A stretch of 64,000 nt of DNA from the NCBI RefSeq assembly GCF_000423045.1, contig NZ_KE383972.1, positions 81,670-145,669 on the forward strand. The letters are read 5' to 3'. Below are positions 33,181 to 42,321 of the stretch, one piece after another. How positions within the stretch are numbered: position 1 is the stretch's first letter; every line of letters starts with the position of its first letter. This stretch comes from Christiangramia portivictoriae DSM 23547. GTDB taxonomy: Bacteria; Bacteroidota; Bacteroidia; Flavobacteriales; Flavobacteriaceae. A model generated the notes under the pieces. The model saw nothing but the letters and a program-made list of their open reading frames with translations. It did no database searches and was not told where the DNA came from. The position numbers and the translations under genes were made by a program.

Positions 33181-33483
33181 TTAATTGTCGGTTTTCACCT
33201 TGACTTCTCCATCATCAATCTTTACCTTCGTTTCTGAACCATCTGCTCTGTCAACCTTTTTCTTATACTCGCCATCGTCTTTTTTGATCTTAATCTCATC
33301 TCCTTCCGGAGTTTCAATCTTGATCTTGTCCCCGCCATCCTTTACTTCAACTTTATTGTCAGGGTCTTCCATCATTCTTTCAACTTCAGATTTCTCTTCC
33401 TCTGTATCTTCATTTTCTCTACAGGATACGAATGCCAGAGATAAGAGCAATATAAAAGCAATATTTTTGGTGCTAATTTTCAT
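33181..33483 (-). CDS. Small acidic/basic repeat lipoprotein
   Basis: A 100-residue lipoprotein (lipobox LAFVSC). The mature part is a run of alternating charged residues (KIKIETPEGDEIKIKKDD and similar units), predicted to form a short beta structure. No family is recognised. It is 76 bases from the next gene upstream on the same strand and is followed by the shared terminator. Confidence 0.75.
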   Translation of the reverse strand: MKISTKNIAFILLLSLAFVSCRENEDTEEEKSEVERMMEDPDNKVEVKDGGDKIKIETPEGDEIKIKKDDGEYKKKVDRADGSETKVKIDDGEVKVKTDN

Positions 33484-33559
33484 TTTCCCATTAGTTTAAT
33501 TGGCTGCAAATGTATTCAATAGGTTTATCCATTAATGTGAAATCCAGAAATTTTATCAA

Positions 33560-34402
33560 TTATTTAAACAGTCCTTTACTAAATTCCTTCTTGGATAGGC
33601 TGGCTTCGTCTGAAAATTTTAGCAATTTTATGACCGGTGTATTGTATACTTCGATCTCACTTTTACCAGAAGCGGTAATATTCAGCGTATCGCTAACATT
33701 TACTTTTGCTGAAGAGTTTCCCTGTGCCAGTACTTCCGCCTTTATGCTGCTCAGGTTTTCTCCATCGAATTTGGAAGACTGGTCTGCTCTCAAACGGAAG
33801 GTCTGCGTTTCACGGTCTATCCTGGCGGCTGCTTTTTCATAAATATCGATTTCCATAACGGGTGCATTCAGAAGTGCTTCCACTTTAGAGGATTGATTTA
33901 GCTGGCAAACAATTTCCCTGGCTGTGACATTCAATTCAGCTTCTGCATCATCTTTGTGTACAAAATTGAACTTACTGGCAGTAAGGGTTAGAAAAGCCTT
34001 GGCGTCCTTTCCTGTTTCAAGCTTGAAATCATTCACATAAAGATCCTGTAAGGATTCCAGTTCCACATCACCTCCAATGAGGATGCTTTTTAAGGTATCA
34101 GAAAAAGTGATCTTTAATTCCTGTTTCTTCGTTCGGGATAGCTTTTTGATGGGCTTGATATAAAGTGTTCCATCGAGAACTTCAGTCATGATTAGATCAT
34201 GAATATTATCATCGGCCTCAATCTCGATCATGGATCTTCTTCCCTTCAGGATTCCAACTTCAAATTCTCCCTTGATCTGGATGGAATGAAATTTTTCCAG
34301 ATCATATTGTTCAGTCTTTACATTTCGACTTCCTTTTACTTTGTCCTGGGCTTTACAACTGCATAATATAATGAGTAGTAATAATGGTAATTTCTTTAGC
34401 AT
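33560..34402 (-). CDS. DUF2807 (GIN-domain) lipoprotein
   Basis: A 280-residue lipoprotein (lipobox IILCSC). The mature part is a beta-helix-like DUF2807/GIN domain: FHSIQIKGEFEVGILKG and IEADDNIHDLI are typical, followed by repeated short strands with Ser/Ala-rich turns. In Bacteroidota such proteins often lie near PspC/PadR envelope-stress genes, as here. Function unknown. Confidence 0.87.
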   Translation of the reverse strand: MLKKLPLLLLIILCSCKAQDKVKGSRNVKTEQYDLEKFHSIQIKGEFEVGILKGRRSMIEIEADDNIHDLIMTEVLDGTLYIKPIKKLSRTKKQELKITFSDTLKSILIGGDVELESLQDLYVNDFKLETGKDAKAFLTLTASKFNFVHKDDAEAELNVTAREIVCQLNQSSKVEALLNAPVMEIDIYEKAAARIDRETQTFRLRADQSSKFDGENLSSIKAEVLAQGNSSAKVNVSDTLNITASGKSEIEVYNTPVIKLLKFSDEASLSKKEFSKGLFK

Positions 34403-34570
34403 CGTATTTTAATTTTCTAAATCGTTAATTCCCGACCTGCAGATCCGGAAACTTTTTTGCAAAAGATAGGACTATTTATTTCAAAGCCCGTAATAGGCTG
34501 GAAAAAAATATGATCCCGTTTTCCCAGATCATTTTACAATGTTTTATAAAGCTGAAATCCTTTCAGTAAT

Positions 34571-34597
34571 GAAAAAAGCCTCCGCAAGGGAGGCTCT
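34571..34597 (-). terminator. Terminator of the PspC operon
   Basis: GCCTCC (34578-34583) and GGAGGC (34589-34594) form a stem; leftward it is followed by TTTTTT. It lies just after the small ORF ending at 34604, which supports that ORF as the last gene of the operon. Confidence 0.85.
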
Positions 34598-34603
34598 CAA
34601 CTT

Positions 34604-34759
34604 TTAACTGTCCAGGATTTTTTGATAATGTTCCAGCTTCTGAAATATTTCAGTACTGTTCAGTGGTTGTTCAATAGTTGCAGTTTCTTTCTCTGCTGGC
34701 TGAATATACAATACCAGGCTTATAAAGAAACTAATGATGAGATTGATTATTGAGCTCAT
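34604..34759 (-). CDS. Small membrane protein (51 residues) at the end of the PspC operon
   Basis: A 51-residue ORF whose ATG (34759) follows the PspC-gene stop (TAG at 34763-34761) after a single base, TAG-T-ATG, indicating coupled translation. Residues 3-19 form one membrane helix (IINLIISFFISLVLYIQ); the rest is an acidic/polar tail. It ends just before the operon terminator. No family is recognised. Context, not homology, supports it. Confidence 0.65.
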   Translation of the reverse strand: MSSIINLIISFFISLVLYIQPAEKETATIEQPLNSTEIFQKLEHYQKILDS

Positions 34760-34760
34760 A

Positions 34761-36536
34761 CTAATTCTGTATTTGTACTCCGTTGCTGTCTATTCTTACC
34801 CGGTCGCCATCCTTATCCTGAATTTCCACGCCGTTATCATTCAACCTGATGTTAACTTCTTCACTATTTACATCTACCCGTGCATTAAAGTCATCTGAAG
34901 TGTCATAATCATCTTCCCAGGTATCTTCGCTTTCCCAGTCGCCATGATCATCATCCCAGGTATCTTCTACGGGACAATCTGCACAGCTTGTTCCACCATC
35001 GATGATCTTGAGAAAATGCTCTTCTTCTCCATTATGAAGAATGTCTTCATAAGAATCTGTATTGCGGTGAAAAGTAGAAGTATTATCATCGGCATAAAGC
35101 GTGGTGCCTTCAGGAAGATATAAAGTGATTTGTACTTCCTGATCACGGTAACCTGCCTTGGCTTCAGTAATAAAATAACTATCCAGTAACAGCTCGTTTC
35201 CTACAAGACTCCGACCGTAACGTATCGCCTTCGCGCGGTCCCTGGCTTCGTTGTAGTTCTTACCTTCAGCCGACTTCAATATCTCCATTTTTCCTACTGA
35301 ATCTCTGGTAGATCGTACGATCAGCCTGATATCATTTCCAACGATCATTTTTGTGTCTTCTTCGTATACAATTCTAAAATCTGATGATCTTATGGTTCGG
35401 TTACTCATTTCAGGATTGTGCTTCATCCGAAGGTAGATGGTATCTTCAGCAGTAACCCGCAGGGTTTCAGTAGTCGCAACTTCCCCATCGAACGCGCGAT
35501 TGGTAGCCTGGCTGATCCCGATTACTGATAGTCCTATGACTGAAATTAACCAGACTCCAAGCAGTGTTAGCAGCGCAATTCTTCCCACAGATCTCAAGTT
35601 TCTTACCAATATTTTTAATCCCAGCACGAACAAAAAGAAGAATGGAATTCCCACGGCGAAGAAAACGAGCAGCGAAGTAAGCCAGATAGGCGCGCCACTG
35701 TTCACAACATCTATATACTCTGTCCATGGTGCATCAACCAGTCCAAAAGTACCTACTGCAAATAAACCTACGAATAGCGCAATAAGGGTGGATCCGGCAA
35801 AAAGGATGAGGATGATCCCGATGAATTTTACAAATAGTTTCAAACAGAACTTGATAATATTCCCTAGCGTGGTTGCTGCGGAAGTTGCTCCGGCAGACGC
35901 TCTTTTCCCGAACTTATCATAGTCTACATTCTTTATACTGTCTGAAACATCATGAAAACCCTCACGAATCTTCTTTTCAATGTTGCTAACGGTAACTTCT
36001 TCACCACGCATGGCAAGTTTATCAGCCGTGGTTTTAGCTTCAGGAACAAAGATCCAGAAAGCAATATAGATCAATAGGAAACCACCACTCGAAAAAATGG
36101 TAAGCAATACCCAAAGCAAACGTACCCAGATGGCATCGATCGCCAGGTAGTGTCCAAGTCCTGAGGAAACACCGCCTACAAAACCATTTTCGGTATCTCG
36201 ATATAGTTGCTTGCCGCGGGTTCTGCCAGCCCTGTGCGTGGTGTTCGTTGGTTCATCTTCGAAGATCTCCTCATCAACCATATAATCTTCGGGTTGTCCC
36301 ATGATCGTGATGACTTCTTCTACTTCCTTGATACTTATTACCTGGCGGTCATTCTTAACCTTCTCATTGAACAATTCAGCAATACGAGCTTCGATATCTG
36401 AGATGATCTCATCACGACCCTGCGTATTTGAAAACGAATGCCTTATGGTCTCCAAATATCGTTGAAGTCTGGCATAAGCATCCTCATCTATATGGAAGAA
36501 AACGCCGGCAAGATTTATGTTAACTGTCTTATTCAT
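34761..36536 (-). CDS. PspC-domain envelope stress protein
   Basis: A 591-residue membrane protein. Residues 1-95 form a short soluble domain (VFFHIDEDAYARLQRYLETI, IEARIAELFNEK) common in front of flavobacterial PspC proteins. Residues about 105-170 are the PspC domain (KQLYRDTENGFVGGVSSGLG, then a helix ending FWIFVPEA). Several more membrane helices follow (about 230-350), and the C-terminal 240 residues are periplasmic and acidic, with a CADCP motif near residue 520. It overlaps the PadR regulator by 8 bases and is likely controlled by it. A role in sensing envelope stress is inferred. Confidence 0.9.
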   Translation of the reverse strand: MNKTVNINLAGVFFHIDEDAYARLQRYLETIRHSFSNTQGRDEIISDIEARIAELFNEKVKNDRQVISIKEVEEVITIMGQPEDYMVDEEIFEDEPTNTTHRAGRTRGKQLYRDTENGFVGGVSSGLGHYLAIDAIWVRLLWVLLTIFSSGGFLLIYIAFWIFVPEAKTTADKLAMRGEEVTVSNIEKKIREGFHDVSDSIKNVDYDKFGKRASAGATSAATTLGNIIKFCLKLFVKFIGIILILFAGSTLIALFVGLFAVGTFGLVDAPWTEYIDVVNSGAPIWLTSLLVFFAVGIPFFFLFVLGLKILVRNLRSVGRIALLTLLGVWLISVIGLSVIGISQATNRAFDGEVATTETLRVTAEDTIYLRMKHNPEMSNRTIRSSDFRIVYEEDTKMIVGNDIRLIVRSTRDSVGKMEILKSAEGKNYNEARDRAKAIRYGRSLVGNELLLDSYFITEAKAGYRDQEVQITLYLPEGTTLYADDNTSTFHRNTDSYEDILHNGEEEHFLKIIDGGTSCADCPVEDTWDDDHGDWESEDTWEDDYDTSDDFNARVDVNSEEVNIRLNDNGVEIQDKDGDRVRIDSNGVQIQN

Positions 36537-36873
36537 GATTGTTCTTTTTTTGAGTGGTTACGATGTTAACGGCAGTTTGTAATTCATTCCAGGTACCCGT
36601 TAGCTCCCTGAGAAATATTTTTCCTGTTTCGGTAAGTCCGTAATATTTACGGGGCGGCCCGCTTGTAGATTCTTCCCAGCGATAATTGAGAAGTCCCGCA
36701 TTTTTCAACCTGGTCAATAAAGGATAGATGGTACCCTCAACTACCAGTAACTTTGCGTCTTTTAATGTGTCCAGAATTTCTGCTACATAGGCATCTTCGT
36801 CTCTAAGGACCGAGAGAATGCAATATTCCAATACACCCTTACGCATCTGGGCTTTGGTATTTTCAATCTTCAT
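36529..36873 (-). CDS. PadR-family transcriptional regulator
   Basis: A 114-residue PadR regulator: RKGVLEYCILSVLRDEDAYV is the typical start of its winged helix, followed by VVEGTIYPLLTRLKNAGLL as recognition helix and wing, and a short C-terminal dimer helix. PadR proteins usually repress their own operon. It overlaps DUF4870 upstream by 4 bases and PspC downstream by 8 bases, so this is one operon. Confidence 0.93.
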   Translation of the reverse strand: MKIENTKAQMRKGVLEYCILSVLRDEDAYVAEILDTLKDAKLLVVEGTIYPLLTRLKNAGLLNYRWEESTSGPPRKYYGLTETGKIFLRELTGTWNELQTAVNIVTTQKKNNHE

Positions 36874-37406
36874 AGTGTTTGTTTTTGGGTGTCATTAAAC
36901 TGTTCATTTTTTGATTGATGATTTTGATGATTTGTTTTATCCGGTTTATCCGAACTTAAAAAATTGATGGTTAAAGGATAACTGTATTCTTTTCCTTCAT
37001 TTGCTGAAAGACTTGCAGAGATGACTGTAAAAATTTCCAGCACAAATAATCCAAGCAATAGAATCCCCAGTATTCCCATGATGATGATAAAAGGTAATGC
37101 TTCTGAAAACTGGTTAACTTCAAATGAGTCATTCGTCATAAGGGGTTCTACCATATTAAACTTCAAAGCGAAGAATAAGAAGGTGGCACCTCCAATAGCT
37201 ACCAGTAACACCGTATAAAGAAAAGTGCTAATTTGAAAATTAAGCGCATTTCTCCCGTGGCGATCTACAAATGGATCTTCCTTACTGCTCAACCAAAGCA
37301 ACATCGGGAATATGAAATTCCCGAGGGGAATAAAATACTTGGTAAATACCGATAGATGAAGTACGGTAGTTAGAGTTTGGTTTTTATGTTCGCTTACGTC
37401 CTGCAT
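36870..37406 (-). CDS. DUF4870-domain membrane protein
   Basis: A 178-residue protein with DUF4870-like layout: LHLSVFTKYFIPLGNFIFPM, SSKEDPFVDRHGRNALNFQI and three to four membrane helices. The C-terminal tail is hydrophilic (DKTNHQNHQSKNEQFNDTQ). It overlaps PadR by 4 bases (ATGA) and lies 18 bases after a small ORF. Role unknown, probably part of the same envelope system. Confidence 0.88.
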   Translation of the reverse strand: MQDVSEHKNQTLTTVLHLSVFTKYFIPLGNFIFPMLLWLSSKEDPFVDRHGRNALNFQISTFLYTVLLVAIGGATFLFFALKFNMVEPLMTNDSFEVNQFSEALPFIIIMGILGILLLGLFVLEIFTVISASLSANEGKEYSYPLTINFLSSDKPDKTNHQNHQSKNEQFNDTQKQTL

Positions 37407-37424
37407 GATTCAATATTTATACTA

Positions 37425-37550
37425 TTAAAAAATAAGTGTAGAGAAGACGTATACATAGATCGCAAAAATTGTTACGTAGATCTTGATCCTATCTGCTAGG
37501 GTAGCGGGTAAAACGCTGGTGACCGCTTGTCTTTTGATTGATTTTTTCAT
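37425..37550 (-). CDS. Small membrane protein (41 residues) at the head of the PspC operon
   Basis: A 41-residue ORF from the ATG at 37550, starting MKKSIKRQAVTS and ending in one membrane helix (IYVTIFAIYVYVFSTLIF). It lies 18 bases upstream of the DUF4870 gene, directly behind a good promoter, so the transcript must cross it. No family is recognised. Evidence is context and composition only. Confidence 0.6.
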   Translation of the reverse strand: MKKSIKRQAVTSVLPATLADRIKIYVTIFAIYVYVFSTLIF

Positions 37551-37595
37551 CGTGATTTAATTTTTTGATGATTTATAACCTATTAGGTTCTTATG

Positions 37596-37627
37596 CAAAT
37601 ATATATCTAAAAGAAGGTATTATGCAA
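37596..37627 (-). promoter_or_regulatory. Promoter of the DUF4870-PadR-PspC operon
   Basis: Read leftward, TTG (37627-37625) and TATATTTG (37603-37596) match the Bacteroidota -33/-10 pair with a 21-base spacer. The predicted start of transcription is about 40 bases before the ATG at 37550. Confidence 0.7.
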
Positions 37628-37702
37628 AACAAAGTACTAAAAGTTAACATTAATTTAAGGATTTACTTGTCATTGTTATTTCCTATTTTTATGAAAATTT
37701 GA

Positions 37703-38179
37703 ATGAAAAAACTGCGCATGAAGCTAAATCCCTCAAAACTGAATTCCTTTTTAATGCTCAAACTTCCAAGTGCCTGGTTGTGTGGTGTTAGGGTGAAACA
37801 TATAGATGAAACCGAGTGCAGCGTTGGAGTTACCCATCGCTGGATCAATCAAAATCCTTTTAATTCCATGTATTTTGCTGTTCAGGCGATGGCAGCAGAG
37901 CTAAGTACCGGTGCATTGGTGATGGGAAAGATCCAGAATTCTGGAAAGAAGATCTCCATGCTGGTTGCACAGAATAAATCGGTTTTTTCCAAGAAGGCAA
38001 CCGGAAAGATCAGGTTTACCTGTCACGATGGTCAGAAAGTTAAGGAAGCCATTGAGCGAACGATCGCGACCGGGGAAGGGCAGACCATGTGGATGAAAGC
38101 CATTGGTATTAATGAGGAAGGCTTAGAAGTTTCGGTATTTGAATTCGAGTGGACTGTTAAACTTAAACAAAGAAAGTAA
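37703..38179 (+). CDS. DUF4442-type hotdog-fold protein
   Basis: A 158-residue protein with the hotdog-like pattern of DUF4442: LPSAWLCGVRVKHIDETECS, VTHRWINQNPFNSMYFAVQA and FTCHDGQKVKEAIERTI. The family is related to thioesterases but catalytic residues are not clear. It stands alone 58 bases before the TIGR00266 gene, with which it may be cotranscribed. Confidence 0.87.
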   Translation: MKKLRMKLNPSKLNSFLMLKLPSAWLCGVRVKHIDETECSVGVTHRWINQNPFNSMYFAVQAMAAELSTGALVMGKIQNSGKKISMLVAQNKSVFSKKATGKIRFTCHDGQKVKEAIERTIATGEGQTMWMKAIGINEEGLEVSVFEFEWTVKLKQRK

Positions 38180-38237
38180 CACTCCTCTCAAAACAACTAC
38201 TCATCTTATATAATACATCAATCAAAATACAATCACT

Positions 38238-39038
38238 ATGAATGCACATGAAATAGATTACCAGATTTTCGGAGAAGAGATGCAATATGTTGAACTTGAA
38301 CTTGATCCAAGAGAAGCGGTCATTGCCGAGGCTGGAAACTTCATGATGATGGATGATGGTATTCGAATGGATACCATTTTTGGCGACGGATCGAAGCAGA
38401 ACGAAGGTTTCCTGGGAAAGGTCCTTGGCGCCGGAAAGAGACTGCTTACCGGTGAAAGTTTGTTCATGACCATTTTTTCCAACGAGATCCAGGGGAAAAA
38501 GCGAATTAGTTTTGCCTCACCTTATCCTGGAAAGATCATTCCTATCGACCTCACTCAGTTCAACGGAAAATTTATTTGCCAGAAAGACGCTTTTCTATGT
38601 GCTGCGAAAGGGGTATCCATAGGGATAGAATTCAGTAGAAAACTTGGTCGCGGGTTCTTTGGAGGTGAAGGTTTTGTCATGCAGAAGATCGAAGGCGACG
38701 GTATGGCGTTTGTCCATTCCGGAGGTACCATGGCCAGAAAAGAACTTGGTCCCGGTGAGAAGCTGAAGGTCGATACTGGCTGTATCATAGGTTTTACGCA
38801 AACCATAGATTATGATATAGAATTTGTGGGTGGAATTAAAAATACCATTTTTGGAGGAGAAGGTTTGTTCTTTGCAACTCTTACAGGTCCTGGTACGGTT
38901 TACATCCAGTCATTACCTTTTAGCAGGCTGGCCAATCGTGTCCTGCAGGCTGCACCACAAATGGGCGGTAAAGATAAAGGAGAAGGTAGTTTACTGGGAG
39001 GAATTGGAGATGTATTAAGCGGAGACAATCGCTTTTAA
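38238..39038 (+). CDS. TIGR00266/AIM24-family protein
   Basis: A 266-residue beta-rich protein: [20 protein letters not shown] at the start, [15 protein letters not shown] and [14 protein letters not shown] in the middle, ending with [10 protein letters not shown]. These match the TIGR00266 (AIM24-like) family of trimeric beta-structured proteins. No biochemical function is established. A short intergenic stretch leads to the next small gene. Confidence 0.93.
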   Translation: MNAHEIDYQIFGEEMQYVELELDPREAVIAEAGNFMMMDDGIRMDTIFGDGSKQNEGFLGKVLGAGKRLLTGESLFMTIFSNEIQGKKRISFASPYPGKIIPIDLTQFNGKFICQKDAFLCAAKGVSIGIEFSRKLGRGFFGGEGFVMQKIEGDGMAFVHSGGTMARKELGPGEKLKVDTGCIIGFTQTIDYDIEFVGGIKNTIFGGEGLFFATLTGPGTVYIQSLPFSRLANRVLQAAPQMGGKDKGEGSLLGGIGDVLSGDNRF

Positions 39039-39172
39039 TTTGTTAAAAATTTAACAAATTTATTTCTATTATTCTTATAATAACTATATTGTTATGATGA
39101 AAAATCTAAATGCTTATAGTAAATCTCTACCCTTATTTTAAACCTAATCTTTTAACCTAAATCTTTCAAATT

Positions 39173-39370
39173 ATGGCGAGAGCGATGTTTGAATACACCA
39201 AAACGATACTTGATAAAGTAAGTTTTGATCCAAACTTGTTCTGTAGAGAAGTGAAGAAAGCGATCGATAGATTGCTTCCACATGAGATCGAAGAGTTACG
39301 ACTCTGGATTCTCGGGCTAACCAAACAGAACCCAGAATTAAATCAATGTTTAATTTACTTGAACACTTAA
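39173..39370 (+). CDS. Conserved small protein of unknown function
   Basis: A 65-residue protein (MARAMFEYTKTILDKVSFDP at the start) that looks mostly helical, with FCREVKKAIDRLLPHEIEEL in the middle. The pattern is familiar from small hypothetical proteins of flavobacteria, but no function is known. It has its own promoter space upstream (134 bases) and a strong terminator just after, which support it as a real gene. Confidence 0.82.
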   Translation: MARAMFEYTKTILDKVSFDPNLFCREVKKAIDRLLPHEIEELRLWILGLTKQNPELNQCLIYLNT

Positions 39371-39372
39371 AT

Positions 39373-39399
39373 AAAAAGCGGCTAATAGCCGCTTTTTTT
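39373..39399. terminator. Bidirectional terminator between the small protein gene and oxyR
   Basis: AAAGCGGCTA (39375-39384) pairs with TAGCCGCTTT (39386-39395), followed by a run of T on the right and flanked by A on the left. The oxyR stop (39398) overlaps its edge. Confidence 0.9.
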
Positions 39400-40357
39400 A
39401 GTTCTTTTGAAAGTCTTTTTTATGGTTTAACGGACTTATAATTTTTACGTTCTGGAAAGTAATGGCACCTTTTACAACACTGGCTATGGTGCTGCGTAAA
39501 GCTTCTATGATCTGCATCTTCAATTCACTACGATTATAGATCAGGCTTACTTCACGTGCCGGGACAGGGTCGTTGAACATTTTCAGATTCTTTTTCTCAG
39601 AATCTTTGAGTTCCAGGGTGTGCAGGTAGGGAAGAAGGGTCATCCCAAGACCTTCGTTAGCAAGTTTGATCAATGTCTCAAAACTACCGCTTTCCAGTTG
39701 TAACTGGTCACCATCATATTCACGGTTCGCCTTGCACAGGTTGATGATCCCATCTTTAAAGCAATGTCCATCTTCCAGCAGTAAGATCTTATTAATATCA
39801 AGACTGTCTATATCAATTTTTTCACTGGAATGCATCTCCATTTCCTTTGGGATATAGGGAACAAAGGGTTCATAATACAATACATTTTCCTTTATTCCTT
39901 CAATCTGCAGCGGTGTAGCTGCAATGGCCGCATCAAGATGTCCTTCCTTTAACTTTTCAATGATGGCCTCTGTATGCAGTTCTTCAATTTTCAATTTTAC
40001 CTTCGGAAATTTTTTCATGAAATTCCCAATGAACATAGGTAACAAGGTAGGCATGATCGTAGGGATCACTCCTAAGCGGAATATTCCTCCAATAAAACCT
40101 TTCTGCTGGTCTACAATGTCTTTGATGCGGTCACTTTCATTGACGATATTTCGGGCCTGCTGAACGATTTTCTGCCCAACTTCAGTAAGCTGGATTGGTT
40201 TTTTGGTACGGTCGAAGATCGTAATATCCAGTTCTTCTTCTAGCTTCTGTATCTGCATACTCAGCGTTGGCTGGGTAACAAAGACCTTTTGAGCAGCTTT
40301 GGTAAAATTCTTATGTTCAGCAACAGCCAAAACATAATGCAACTGGGTAATCGTCAT
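39398..40357 (-). CDS. oxyR: Hydrogen-peroxide sensing LysR-type regulator
   Basis: A 319-residue LysR-family activator. Residues 1-60 form the helix-turn-helix (LAVAEHKNFTKAAQKVFVTQ). The effector domain carries C199 and C208 in LLEDGHCFKDGIINLCKA, with the same spacing and even the same numbering as the peroxide-sensing pair of E. coli OxyR. It would therefore activate peroxide-defence genes on disulfide formation. No catalase gene lies next to it here. Confidence 0.95.
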   Translation of the reverse strand: MTITQLHYVLAVAEHKNFTKAAQKVFVTQPTLSMQIQKLEEELDITIFDRTKKPIQLTEVGQKIVQQARNIVNESDRIKDIVDQQKGFIGGIFRLGVIPTIMPTLLPMFIGNFMKKFPKVKLKIEELHTEAIIEKLKEGHLDAAIAATPLQIEGIKENVLYYEPFVPYIPKEMEMHSSEKIDIDSLDINKILLLEDGHCFKDGIINLCKANREYDGDQLQLESGSFETLIKLANEGLGMTLLPYLHTLELKDSEKKNLKMFNDPVPAREVSLIYNRSELKMQIIEALRSTIASVVKGAITFQNVKIISPLNHKKDFQKN

Positions 40358-40424
40358 AGGAATAGATTTGAACTACAAAGGTATAAGAATTTCCTATACC
40401 GGGTAACCTTTAACTTTGTTTTAT

Positions 40425-40462
40425 CTATGCAAAACCCCCCCCCCCTATTGGCGGGTTTTTGA
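40425..40462 (-). terminator. Terminator with a C11 tract after the DUF2141 gene
   Basis: Read leftward, AAAAACCCGCC is followed by AATA and a run of eleven G residues then TTTTGC, forming an A/C-rich stem with a G tract (plus-strand C11 at 40435-40445). The stem is less regular than the other terminators. Confidence 0.55.
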
Positions 40463-40478
40463 TGGATTCTTATATAAT

Positions 40479-40892
40479 TTAGAATCTTAAGCTCATGGCT
40501 TTTGTAGAAGCATCCAGCTTAAAATTTGTATCACTCCACATTGGTGGTCCCATCGCTGCGCTGTCGCCGCTACTGGCGTAGCTTTCTTTCGGCATTCCAT
40601 TGGTTTCGAAATCCATTCTGCCGTTCGCGTTTTCGTCATGCATCACCATAAGGGCATAATTTCCTTCAGGAATATTCTCAAAAGTCACTGTTGCTTTTCC
40701 ATCTTTAATTTCAGACTTCTTTGCATACGCTGGCTCTCTCATAAAGTTTTCTTCGGTGTAAAGTGCGAACAGTACTTCACCATTGTCATTAGTAACATTC
40801 GGTACGCTTACTTCCAGTTCGTGGGTTGCGGCAGTTTGAGCATTGACAAGGCTACCGATAAATAAAGCGAGTAATAATAATAAAGTTTTCAT
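40479..40892 (-). CDS. Secreted DUF2141 protein
   Basis: A 137-residue exported protein with a signal peptide ending near VNAQ. The mature part matches DUF2141: VSVPNVTNDNGEVLFALYTE, then a strand pair ending in FENIPEGNYALMVMHDENAN, and GMPKESYASSGDSAAMGPP near the end. It is probably a periplasmic beta-sandwich protein of unknown role. It stands alone. Confidence 0.9.
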   Translation of the reverse strand: MKTLLLLLALFIGSLVNAQTAATHELEVSVPNVTNDNGEVLFALYTEENFMREPAYAKKSEIKDGKATVTFENIPEGNYALMVMHDENANGRMDFETNGMPKESYASSGDSAAMGPPMWSDTNFKLDASTKAMSLRF

Positions 40893-40986
40893 AAGGATTG
40901 GTTTTAATTATATTTCAAATGTAGATGATAACCTCCTTACTAATAACTAATTATGTCTGAACTGTAGAATATGGATGCTGAACTGT

Positions 40987-42321
40987 TTACAGGAGTCCGC
41001 GGGCTTTTATTTCCAGGTATTTATTGATTGCGTTTATACTGAGATCTTTTGGGGGAGTGAGTATGGTCTGGATCCCGAACTTTTCCAGTTCCTTAACCAT
41101 CATAAGCTTATCCTGCTGGAAAGACTCCGCAATGGTCTGGTGCGCCAGGGTTGTAACATCCTTTCTGGTTTCCTGATTTGTAAGCTGGTTGATTTCAGTA
41201 TTTTCAAAAAATATGACAACCAGCAAATGCTTTTTACTAATGGCCTTTAAAAAAGGTAGCTGTCTTCGCAGCGCACTCATATGTTCAAAATTAGTATATA
41301 ACATCACTAGACTTCGATGGGTAATACTTTTTTGAATACGCGCGTATAATCTGCTATAATCGCTGTCAAGATATCCAGTATCCACTCGATATAAGGATTC
41401 CATGATCTGTTGCAACTGGCTGAGTCTGGAACTGGCTTTTAAGATTTGATGTACTTTATTGCTAAAATTAAGCAGACCAACCTTATCCTTTTTACGCAGC
41501 GCAATGTTGGAAAAAGCCAGGGAACTGTTGATGGCATAATCCAGTAACGACAATCCTGAAAAAGGCATTTTCATGACTCTTCCCGTATCAATGATACTGT
41601 AAACCGGTTGAGAGCGTTCATCCTGAAATTGATTGACCATAAGAGCATTTTGCTTAGCTGTTGCCTTCCAGTTAATGGTACGCACATCGTCACCACGCAC
41701 ATATTCCTTGATCTGTTCGAATTCCAAGGTGTGTCCAATCCTTCTAATCCGTTTCATCCCCTGTAAATTGATCTTTTGATCCAAAGCGAGAAAATCCAGT
41801 TTTTTCATTTGTACAAAAGACGGATAGACTTTTACAGATTGCTCCTTACCGGTGACATACCTTCTTTTAATCAGTCCAAGTCTGCTGAAAACGTAAATGT
41901 TCAGGTTGCCAAAGATAAATTCTCCGCGCTCCAGAGGGATCAATTGATAGGCGATTTTTTCTTCGGAACGGGTGTCTATCTTGGTTTTTCTTAAAAAATC
42001 TCTTTTCTGAAATTGTACAGGAATTTCATCAATTACTTCAGCTGTTACCGGAAACCGGTAATTATTCCGAAGTTTAAGTAATACTTTATTGGGATCTGAA
42101 TTGGAAAATTTTTCCGGAAGTATTCGCTGCGCCAGTATCGCTTTATCTGAATATAACGCGATGATGTCCAGAAGAGTTGCTATTGCCAGGCACATGCAAA
42201 AAATCCAGGAAACGCTGTACAGCCAGTCCACCCAGAAGGAGACCAGGAACGCCACTGCGATCCCTACAAGACTGTAGAAGAACAGCTCTTTGAAATATAA
42301 ACTTTTCAGAAATTTAAGCAC
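40987..42321 (-). CDS. DUF58-domain protein
   Basis: A 444-residue protein with two N-terminal membrane helices and a DUF58 domain: RIGHTLEFEQIKEYVRGDDVRTINWKATA, then a VWA-like VYSIIDTGRVMKMPFSGLS. DUF58 proteins work with MoxR ATPases in a chaperone-like envelope system. It ends the leftward operon; its start overlaps the MoxR stop by one base (42321). Confidence 0.94.
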   Translation of the reverse strand: MLKFLKSLYFKELFFYSLVGIAVAFLVSFWVDWLYSVSWIFCMCLAIATLLDIIALYSDKAILAQRILPEKFSNSDPNKVLLKLRNNYRFPVTAEVIDEIPVQFQKRDFLRKTKIDTRSEEKIAYQLIPLERGEFIFGNLNIYVFSRLGLIKRRYVTGKEQSVKVYPSFVQMKKLDFLALDQKINLQGMKRIRRIGHTLEFEQIKEYVRGDDVRTINWKATAKQNALMVNQFQDERSQPVYSIIDTGRVMKMPFSGLSLLDYAINSSLAFSNIALRKKDKVGLLNFSNKVHQILKASSRLSQLQQIMESLYRVDTGYLDSDYSRLYARIQKSITHRSLVMLYTNFEHMSALRRQLPFLKAISKKHLLVVIFFENTEINQLTNQETRKDVTTLAHQTIAESFQQDKLMMVKELEKFGIQTILTPPKDLSINAINKYLEIKARGLL

